DNA of 7,034 nt from the NCBI GenBank assembly GCA_947073895.1, contig CAMTNN010000077.1, positions 1 to 7,034 on the forward strand, given 5' to 3'. This stretch comes from an uncultured cyanobacterium. GTDB taxonomy: Bacteria > Cyanobacteriota > Vampirovibrionia > Gastranaerophilales > Gastranaerophilaceae. The notes beneath the pieces were generated by a model. That model was not told the origin of the DNA. It ran no database searches and saw only the letters and a program-made list of their open reading frames with translations. Below, piece after piece: positions 1 through 5,008 of the stretch (position 1 is its first letter; every line of letters begins with the position of its first letter). Position numbers and translations under genes: made by a program.

Positions 1-951
1 AAAATGGCTGAAAAACTTAGCTATATCCAATATTTGCCGACTGTGGACAGGATTGATTATCTTGCAGGTTTCTTTTATTCGGAATTACTTTGCAGAACCG
101 TTGAAGGCGCTCTTAGTGTAAGGTTGTCTGATAGAGTGCGTGCTATCAGGGTAATGATGCTTGAGTTGAATAGAATCGCTTCTCACCTTCTTTGGATTGG
201 TGCTTTTTTAATGGATTTGGGTGCTGTTTCGCCTTTCTTTTACGCTTTTAGGGAAAGAGAAGTTATTCTTCAATACTTTGAAAAAATTACTGGTCAGAGA
301 ATGATGAATAATTATTTCGTATTTGGCGGTGTAAGACGAGATGTGTTTGATCTTGATGACGTTGAAAGGTTCCTTGATATTTTGCCTGAAAAAATCAAAG
401 ATTACCATAGAATTATTACAGATAATCCAATTTTTAGACAAAGAACCGAGGGAAAGGGGATTCTTAGTATTCCTGATGCTCTTAACGGTTCTGTTACAGG
501 CGTTAACTTAAGAGCAAGCGGAATGAGTTTGGATTTCCGTTTGAGGGATAATTTATACAGCGGATTTGATTTTAAGACTGTTGTTTTGGAAAAAGGCGAT
601 TCTTTTGCACGTTATGAGGCAAGAGTTTTGGAAATTCAGGAAAGTGCAAAGATTGTTCGTCAGGCTGTTGAGTATTTGAAGAAAGGCGGAGATTTAGAAC
701 AAAATCTTATTAATCCTTTGACTTTAAAGCTTCCTGAGGGCGAGTTTGAGTCTGAAATCGAAGCTCCGAGAGGGTTGGCTTGCTGTTATATAAAATCAGA
801 CGGTGGTAAAAATCCGTATAGACTCAAATGGAGAACGGGTTCTTATTATGCTGTTAATCTTTTAAGAAAGTTGCTTGTAGGAGAATATCTAAATGACGCA
901 ATTGCTATTGCGGGCTCTCTGGATATAATTTTGCCGGAGGTTGATAAGTAA
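1..951 (+). CDS. nuoD: NADH-quinone oxidoreductase subunit D (49 kDa-type), 5'-truncated by window
   Basis: This is the quinone-site subunit of the complex I peripheral arm, related to the large subunit of [NiFe] hydrogenases. The frame is open from base 1, and the ATG at 4 is internal: the family pattern of a charged stretch before Y-x-Q-x-L-P-x-V-D-R-x-D-Y is already under way. About 75-90 N-terminal residues, including the GxxHR loop, therefore lie upstream; 316 residues are seen. Counting from the Met at 4, Tyr19 in DRIDYL matches the tyrosine that contacts the quinone headgroup (bovine 49 kDa Tyr108). Other family blocks are MLELNRIASHLLWIG (about 52-66), FREREVI (about 82-88), the LRASG block (about 168-172) and a C-terminus IAGSLDIILPEVDK matching the usual GSLDIVxGEVDR ending. 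The C-terminal block EAPRGLACC replaces the more usual EAPRGE-type sequence. The stop TAA overlaps the nuoH start by one base, so the two are probably translationally coupled. nuoA, nuoB and nuoC are expected upstream but not seen. Confidence 0.97.
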   Translation, partial: KMAEKLSYIQYLPTVDRIDYLAGFFYSELLCRTVEGALSVRLSDRVRAIRVMMLELNRIASHLLWIGAFLMDLGAVSPFFYAFREREVILQYFEKITGQRMMNNYFVFGGVRRDVFDLDDVERFLDILPEKIKDYHRIITDNPIFRQRTEGKGILSIPDALNGSVTGVNLRASGMSLDFRLRDNLYSGFDFKTVVLEKGDSFARYEARVLEIQESAKIVRQAVEYLKKGGDLEQNLINPLTLKLPEGEFESEIEAPRGLACCYIKSDGGKNPYRLKWRTGSYYAVNLLRKLLVGEYLNDAIAIAGSLDIILPEVDK

Positions 952-2024
952 TGAATTATTTGTATTTTTTATATATAGAATTCTTGAGTAACCATAATAT
1001 TCCGCAATTATTCGGGGATATAACTTTTTATATTGTTCCTGTTTGTATAATTTTTGCGGTTTTGCTGGTTGTGATTCTTGCGCTGGTATTATTTGAAAGA
1101 AAACTTTTGGGTTGGTTTACTCAAAGAAAAGGGCCTAACCGCGTAGGATTATGGGGAGTTTTGCAAACAATCGCGGATGCATTCAAGCTTCTTTGTAAAG
1201 AGAATATTACTCCGGCGGGAGCTGATAGATTCCTTTTTAATTTGGCGCCGATTTTGATGTTTACTCCTGTGCTTGTAGTTCTGGGACTGATTCCGTTTAG
1301 TTCGGAGTTCACATTTATGAATTTTCAGACTAATTTGCTAATTTATATGGTGCTTGCTGCGTTTCCTGTCTTAAGTATTTTACTTGCAGGTTGGGCAAGT
1401 AATAATAAGTATTCGCTATTTGGTGCAATGAGAAATGTTGCGCAGGTTTTGGCTTACGAGCTTCCGATTGCGTTTACTGTTTTATCGGTTGTGGTTTTAG
1501 CGTCTTCAATGAATTTAACTCAGATAACGTTGGCGCAAAGTTCAAAAGGCGGTGTTTTTGGATGGTATTTTATTCCTTGTTTTATAGGTTTTGTAATAAT
1601 GTTTATTTCTACTCTGGCTGAACTTAATCGCTGTCCGTTTGATTTACCTGAGGCTGAAAGTGAATTGATTTGCGGATATAATACTGAGTATTCCGGCATG
1701 AGATTTGCTCTGTTTTATTTAGGGGAGTATGCAATGCTGTTTGCTAATGCGTTGTTTATTGCGGTTCTGTTTTTGGGCGGATATCTATCACCATTTGGAA
1801 GATATTTGACATCAGGTTGGGTTTTATACTTTGAACAGGCTTTTTGGCTGCTTATTAAATCGGGTCTGATAATATTCCTTGCAATTTGGGTACGTGCAAC
1901 TTTACCGAGAGTCGCTCCGTATGATTTGCTTAAGTTTTCTTGGACGGTTTTGCTTCCGATTTCTATATTGAACCTGTTTTTGATGGTTATTTTCAAATTC
2001 TTGTCGGGAGGTGTTTATGCATAA
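951..2024 (+). CDS. nuoH: NADH-quinone oxidoreductase subunit H (ND1-type membrane subunit)
   Basis: NuoH anchors the peripheral arm to the membrane arm and forms much of the quinone access channel and the start of the ion-coupling path. The 357-aa product is a little longer than the usual 325-345. It is strongly hydrophobic, with about eight or nine likely membrane segments. Diagnostic blocks are FERKLLGW (48-55), QRKGPNRVG (58-66), LADxxKLLxKE-type TIADAFKLLCKE (73-84), MRNVAQVLAYELP (160-172, matching the family LRxxAQxISYEIP) and the acidic quinone-chamber loop from Glu224 through PFDLPEAESEL to NTEYSGM (244-250). The WVRATLPR block lies at 313-320 and a LLPISILN tail at 334-341. The start is the ATG at 951, overlapping the nuoD stop by one base, with GGAGG at 936-940 about 10 bases upstream. 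The extra length is at the N-terminus, about 30 residues before the first strong helix. It follows nuoD directly, with no nuoE, nuoF or nuoG between. Confidence 0.98.
   Translation: MNYLYFLYIEFLSNHNIPQLFGDITFYIVPVCIIFAVLLVVILALVLFERKLLGWFTQRKGPNRVGLWGVLQTIADAFKLLCKENITPAGADRFLFNLAPILMFTPVLVVLGLIPFSSEFTFMNFQTNLLIYMVLAAFPVLSILLAGWASNNKYSLFGAMRNVAQVLAYELPIAFTVLSVVVLASSMNLTQITLAQSSKGGVFGWYFIPCFIGFVIMFISTLAELNRCPFDLPEAESELICGYNTEYSGMRFALFYLGEYAMLFANALFIAVLFLGGYLSPFGRYLTSGWVLYFEQAFWLLIKSGLIIFLAIWVRATLPRVAPYDLLKFSWTVLLPISILNLFLMVIFKFLSGGVYA
2006..2011 (+). promoter_or_regulatory. ribosome binding site deciding the nuoI start
   Basis: GGGAGG ends 5 bases before the ATG at 2017, which is good spacing. 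An in-frame GTG at 2011 would overlap this site itself, so it is an unlikely start even though it lengthens the frame by two residues. Confidence 0.75.
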
Positions 2025-2370
2025 ATTGTTGATAGGTATGCTTACTGTTTTTAAACACCTGTTTAAAAAGCCTGTAACTTTAGAATATCCTGAGAAAAAA
2101 ATGGTTTCTCCTAAAAATTTTCGCGGGAAACCTGTGGTAGAAAATTGTGTTGGATGCCAATGTTGTATTAAGGTTTGTCCGACAGGTGCAATATCAATGT
2201 CAGAGGGTGAGTTTAAAATTGATTTGAAAAAATGTATTTTTTGCGGAAATTGTATGTATTATTGTCCCCGAGGTGCAATAAAAATGAGCGGAGAATACGA
2301 ACTTGCAACTGTAAATAAGAATGATTTAGAATTAGTTTATAAGTTAGGAGGAAATAATGAACGGAATTGA
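2017..2370 (+). CDS. nuoI: NADH-quinone oxidoreductase subunit I, compact 2x[4Fe-4S] ferredoxin-type protein
   Basis: NuoI holds the N6a and N6b [4Fe-4S] clusters that pass electrons to NuoB and then quinone. From the ATG at 2017 the protein is 117 aa, clearly shorter than the roughly 160-180 aa common in bacterial NuoI. Both cluster motifs are complete C-x2-C-x2-C-x3-C-P: Cys44, 47, 50, 54 and Cys73, 76, 79, 83, with an extra Cys49 inside the first. Only 18 residues separate the two motifs, against nearer 30 in proteins such as E. coli NuoI, so the inter-cluster insertion is missing. An amphipathic N-terminus (MHKLLIGMLTVFKHLFKKPV) fits the helix that lies on the membrane arm. The block GEYELAT (92-98) after cluster two is typical of NuoI/NdhI. 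Compactness also recalls ferredoxin-like subunits of group 4 membrane hydrogenases, but the neighbours make this a complex I subunit. It overlaps nuoH by 8 bases and nuoJ by 14. Confidence 0.95.
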   Translation: MHKLLIGMLTVFKHLFKKPVTLEYPEKKMVSPKNFRGKPVVENCVGCQCCIKVCPTGAISMSEGEFKIDLKKCIFCGNCMYYCPRGAIKMSGEYELATVNKNDLELVYKLGGNNERN

Positions 2371-2866
2371 TACTCCTATAGTTTTTTATCCTCTTTGTGC
2401 TTTAACCATTCTTTTTGCAGTGGCTGCAATTAGTTTTAGGAATATTTTTCATTCTTTGCTATCTGCAATAATGGTATTTTTCTTAGTCGGAGTTTTGTTT
2501 TATGTTCTTGGCTCAGAATATAACGCAGTTATTCAAATAGCTGTTTATGGACTTGCTGTTCCTGTGATTTTGGGTTTGGCAATAATGTTTACCAATTTAA
2601 AGAAAGATGAAAATAAAGCAAGTTCAAAACTAACATTTGCGACGCTGTTTACAGGCGGGTTATTTGCAATAGCAGTTCTTTCGATTATACGTTTTGCGCT
2701 TGGTGAAGTTGATTTTTACGGAGTGAATCCGATTAGTGCTATGTCAGCGTTCGGAAGCGGAATATTTATAAAATATGTTTGGGCATTTGAATTAATGTCG
2801 CTTATTTTAACCATAATTGTTGTAGGTTTAAGCTTGTTCAAAAAGGAGGGAAGATGCAGGAAATAA
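2357..2866 (+). CDS. nuoJ: NADH-quinone oxidoreductase subunit J (ND6-type membrane subunit)
   Basis: NuoJ is a small membrane subunit beside NuoH and NuoK whose third helix normally carries a pi-bulge linked to coupling and to active/inactive transitions. The 169-aa product has five likely helices at about 8-25, 31-52, 55-78, 93-113 and 138-161. Family features are AVIQIAVYG (57-65), where the tyrosine (Tyr64) of the third helix is kept, and FELMSLILTIIVVGL (144-158), matching the conserved last helix. The third helix is unusual: the residues after Tyr64 read GLAVPVIL, with a proline at 69 and leucine where many homologues have the conserved glycine. The ATG at 2357 is preceded by AGGAGG at 2346-2351, five bases away. 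The start lies inside the last codons of nuoI (14-base overlap). The final codons overlap the nuoK start by 13 bases, so the C-terminal tail KKEGRCRK is partly fixed by the nuoK ribosome binding site. Confidence 0.94.
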   Translation: MNGIDTPIVFYPLCALTILFAVAAISFRNIFHSLLSAIMVFFLVGVLFYVLGSEYNAVIQIAVYGLAVPVILGLAIMFTNLKKDENKASSKLTFATLFTGGLFAIAVLSIIRFALGEVDFYGVNPISAMSAFGSGIFIKYVWAFELMSLILTIIVVGLSLFKKEGRCRK

Positions 2867-3162
2867 CTATTTACAACTATCTTTTCCTCGGGCTTCTCCT
2901 TTTTGTAATCGGGATTGTCGGCTCAATTTTGTCAAAACATGTGATAAAAGTTTTGATTTCGATTGAGTTTATTTTGACGGGGGTTAATATTAATTTTATT
3001 ACTTTTGCAACTTTCTGTGACAGTGTAAGTTTTGACGGTTATTTGTTCACATTATTTTATGTGGGAATTGGTGCCGTTGAGTTAGCGGTTGCGTTGTATA
3101 TTTTTTACTTAATGTATAACAAAAAACAGTCAGAAAATATTGAAAACTACGGAGATTTATAA
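2854..3162 (+). CDS. nuoK: NADH-quinone oxidoreductase subunit K (ND4L-type membrane subunit)
   Basis: NuoK is the three-helix membrane subunit that links the NuoH/J region to the antiporter-like subunits and carries two buried glutamates needed for coupled ion transfer. The product is 102 aa, the standard length. Helices are about 8-26, 30-52 and 62-86. Both key acids are visible: Glu38 in SIEFILTGVNINF (equivalent to E. coli Glu36) and Glu76 in GIGAVELAVALYIF (equivalent to Glu72). The ATG at 2854 follows a strong AAGGAGG at 2843-2849 with a slightly short 4-base spacer. The gene begins within the end of nuoJ and ends one base before nuoL, as expected for a tightly coupled operon. Its hydrophilic C-terminal tail (YNKKQSENIENYGDL) is unremarkable, and its last codons contain the ribosome binding site for nuoL. 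Confidence 0.96.
   Translation: MQEITIYNYLFLGLLLFVIGIVGSILSKHVIKVLISIEFILTGVNINFITFATFCDSVSFDGYLFTLFYVGIGAVELAVALYIFYLMYNKKQSENIENYGDL
3151..3154 (+). promoter_or_regulatory. ribosome binding site deciding the nuoL start
   Basis: GGAG lies 9 bases before the GTG at 3164. The in-frame TTG at 3140 lies upstream of this site and would overlap nuoK by 23 bases. The ATG at 3173 is 18 bases away, which is too far. The site favours GTG 3164. Confidence 0.6.
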
Positions 3163-3163
3163 A

Positions 3164-5002
3164 GTGGCAGATATGATTTTGGATAATATGTATTTAATAC
3201 TTTTGATTCCGTTCTGGATATTTTTGATTATCATGCTCGGGCGGTTTTTCTCTGTATATGTTAATAAAATAGTTATTTATACTCTTACATTGTTTGCGTC
3301 TCTGTCAGGTGCACTGTTAAGCGGATTAGCGCTATTTTATAACAATAATTTGATATTGGAAACACAGATGCCGTTTATAAAAATAAATGATTTTATAATT
3401 TCGGCAGGTCTGCATGTTGATAAAACATCACTTGTATTTGCATTTGTATTGTTTGTGATAAGTTTTCTGATTCAGATATTTTCTATTTCATATATGAAAA
3501 ATGAAAAGAAAACATATAGGTTTTATGCGCTTTTGAACCTGTTTAACTTTGCTATGTGCGGATTATTTTTTAGCCCGAATCTTTTTGAAGCGTATGTTTT
3601 TTGGGAAATTGTCGGAGTTGTTTCTTATCTGCTTATAGGGTTTGAATATTTTAAAAAGGAAAAATCAATTGCAGCCAAAAAAGTTTTTATAATAAACAGA
3701 ATTGGAGATACGGCTTTAATCGGTGCAATTATTTTGTGCTCGTATTTGATGTATTCTAATTCTGATAATTGGGGACTTACAACACTCTCTTTTGTTGATA
3801 TGAATATTATTTCAACCCTAATTAACGCTTATGCTTCTACACCTTTGTTTTGGGGTATTTGTTTATTATTTATTGCGGCTGCTGCTGTTAAGTCTGCTCA
3901 GTTTCCGTTCTATACCTGGTTACAGGATGCAATGGAAGCGAAACTTCCTGTTAGTGCCCTTTTGCATTCTGCGACGATGGTAGTTTCGGGTGTGTTTTTA
4001 ATAATTCGTTTATATCCGATGTTTTCTTTGGATAATGGATTATTACAACTAATTGCGGTTTTGGGACTTTTAACAGCTTTTGTATGTTCAGTTTCAGCTT
4101 GTGCACAAAACCATCCTAAAAAAGTTCTGGCATATTCAACATCCGCTCAGATTGGATTAATGTTTTTCGCTCTCGGGATGGGAAATATAAAGGCGGCGAT
4201 TATATTTTTTATAGCTCATGCGCTTATAAAATCAATGCTATTCTTGACTTTGCCTAAGGAGGGTGAAAAGTTTGACCTTGTTAATTTTGTTTTATTCTTA
4301 ATCGGCGGTTTGTCACTTTCGGGAATAATTTTTTCCGGCATGGTTGCAAAAGAATTTATGTATTTAGACTTGAGCTTGACTCTTAAAGTTTTATTCTGCT
4401 TGATTTCTTTTATGACAGCGTTTTATATAATAAGAATTGCTTTGCTTCTTGGCGTGAATAAAGACAAAAAAATACCGTTTGTGCCTGTAATTCTTACTGT
4501 TTTGAATATTGTGTTTTATTTTATTGTAAGAAAATTAGTTAAATATGAAGTTTCAGAACCTTTCTGGGCAGCGCTTACTGCTTGGATTTGTGTTTATGTT
4601 CTTTATATTAAAGATGCGTTTTGGAAAGTTCCTGTGCTTTATCCTTTAGCGTATAACGGTTTTTATTTGGATAAATTTTATACGCAAACTATGAGTACAA
4701 TATACGCTAAAATAGCAGATTTTTCTAATTTAATTGATACAAAATTCTTTGGAAATTATAATCTGCTTATTAATTCTGCGAAATGCGGGGTTAAGGTTTC
4801 CGATTGGGTTGAAAATAATGTTATGAATGGCGCAGTTAGGTTAACAACAGGTATTGCAAAGATGTTTTCTAAGCTTTATTTGGTTGCTCAAAACGGAAAT
4901 ATTCAACGATATAACGCGTATGCGTTTATAATAATTACTGTAATAATAAGTTGTTTGATAATAGGCTATGTATGGCTTTATTTGAGATATATAGGGGGAT
5001 AA
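3164..5002 (+). CDS. nuoL: NADH-quinone oxidoreductase subunit L (ND5-type antiporter-like pump subunit)
   Basis: NuoL is the distal antiporter-like subunit of the membrane arm and one of the proposed ion-translocating channels. With a GTG start at 3164 the protein is 612 aa, a normal length. Key residues by alignment to E. coli NuoL are Glu148 in FWEIVGVVSYLLIGFEY (Glu144), Lys243 in AAAVKSAQFPFYTWL (Lys229), His268 in SALLHSATMV (His254), His352 and Lys356 in AHALIKSMLFL (His338, Lys342) and Lys396 in GMVAKEF (Lys399). The C-terminal part has YNGFYLDKFY (497-506), a long amphipathic stretch and GNIQRYNAYAF (578-588), matching the lateral arm and final helix. Oddities: 40 residues separate Lys356 and Lys396 instead of about 57, so the usual GSVIH...MGGL loop is missing. 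The first histidine of the HxxxH pair is Phe348. The TDIKR motif reads NHPKK (316-320). The reading frame is intact throughout, so this is divergence and not obvious decay. Confidence 0.95.
   Translation: MADMILDNMYLILLIPFWIFLIIMLGRFFSVYVNKIVIYTLTLFASLSGALLSGLALFYNNNLILETQMPFIKINDFIISAGLHVDKTSLVFAFVLFVISFLIQIFSISYMKNEKKTYRFYALLNLFNFAMCGLFFSPNLFEAYVFWEIVGVVSYLLIGFEYFKKEKSIAAKKVFIINRIGDTALIGAIILCSYLMYSNSDNWGLTTLSFVDMNIISTLINAYASTPLFWGICLLFIAAAAVKSAQFPFYTWLQDAMEAKLPVSALLHSATMVVSGVFLIIRLYPMFSLDNGLLQLIAVLGLLTAFVCSVSACAQNHPKKVLAYSTSAQIGLMFFALGMGNIKAAIIFFIAHALIKSMLFLTLPKEGEKFDLVNFVLFLIGGLSLSGIIFSGMVAKEFMYLDLSLTLKVLFCLISFMTAFYIIRIALLLGVNKDKKIPFVPVILTVLNIVFYFIVRKLVKYEVSEPFWAALTAWICVYVLYIKDAFWKVPVLYPLAYNGFYLDKFYTQTMSTIYAKIADFSNLIDTKFFGNYNLLINSAKCGVKVSDWVENNVMNGAVRLTTGIAKMFSKLYLVAQNGNIQRYNAYAFIIITVIISCLIIGYVWLYLRYIGG
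4994..4999 (+). promoter_or_regulatory. ribosome binding site deciding the nuoM start
   Basis: GGGGGA lies 9 bases before the GTG at 5009 and inside the last codons of nuoL. The next in-frame ATG, at 5051, would remove part of the first membrane helix and has no comparable site, so GTG 5009 is preferred. Confidence 0.6.
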
Positions 5003-5008
5003 TTCAAA

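Noticed and set aside
4..6. ATG at 4 as the true nuoD start
   Set aside because: The frame continues upstream through base 1, and the encoded segment aligns to residues about 75-90 of the family, so the gene begins before the window.
208..441. 77-aa open frame on the - strand inside nuoD
   Set aside because: It lies wholly antisense to the highly conserved NuoD coding sequence, has no recognisable domain and looks like a shadow frame.
1121..1312. 63-aa open frame on the - strand inside nuoH
   Set aside because: It is antisense to the conserved NuoH GPNRVG region and has no family resemblance.
1715..1996. 93-aa open frame on the - strand inside nuoH
   Set aside because: It is antisense to the NuoH C-terminal blocks. 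The basic composition is what results from reading hydrophobic codons in reverse.
2017..2370. Reading the cluster as a group 4 membrane hydrogenase (Ech/Mbh/Hyf) instead of complex I
   Set aside because: NuoD, NuoH, NuoJ, NuoK and three separate antiporter-like subunits all match complex I signatures, and the NuoD C-terminus lacks the DPCxxC/H nickel-ligand motif.
3140..3163. TTG at 3140 as an extended nuoL start
   Set aside because: It precedes the only plausible ribosome binding site, adds a hydrophilic tail overlapping nuoK, and is not needed for the first helix.
3164..5002. nuoL as a pseudogene
   Set aside because: Despite the short loop and altered motifs, the frame is intact over 612 codons and the central Glu, Lys and His residues are kept.
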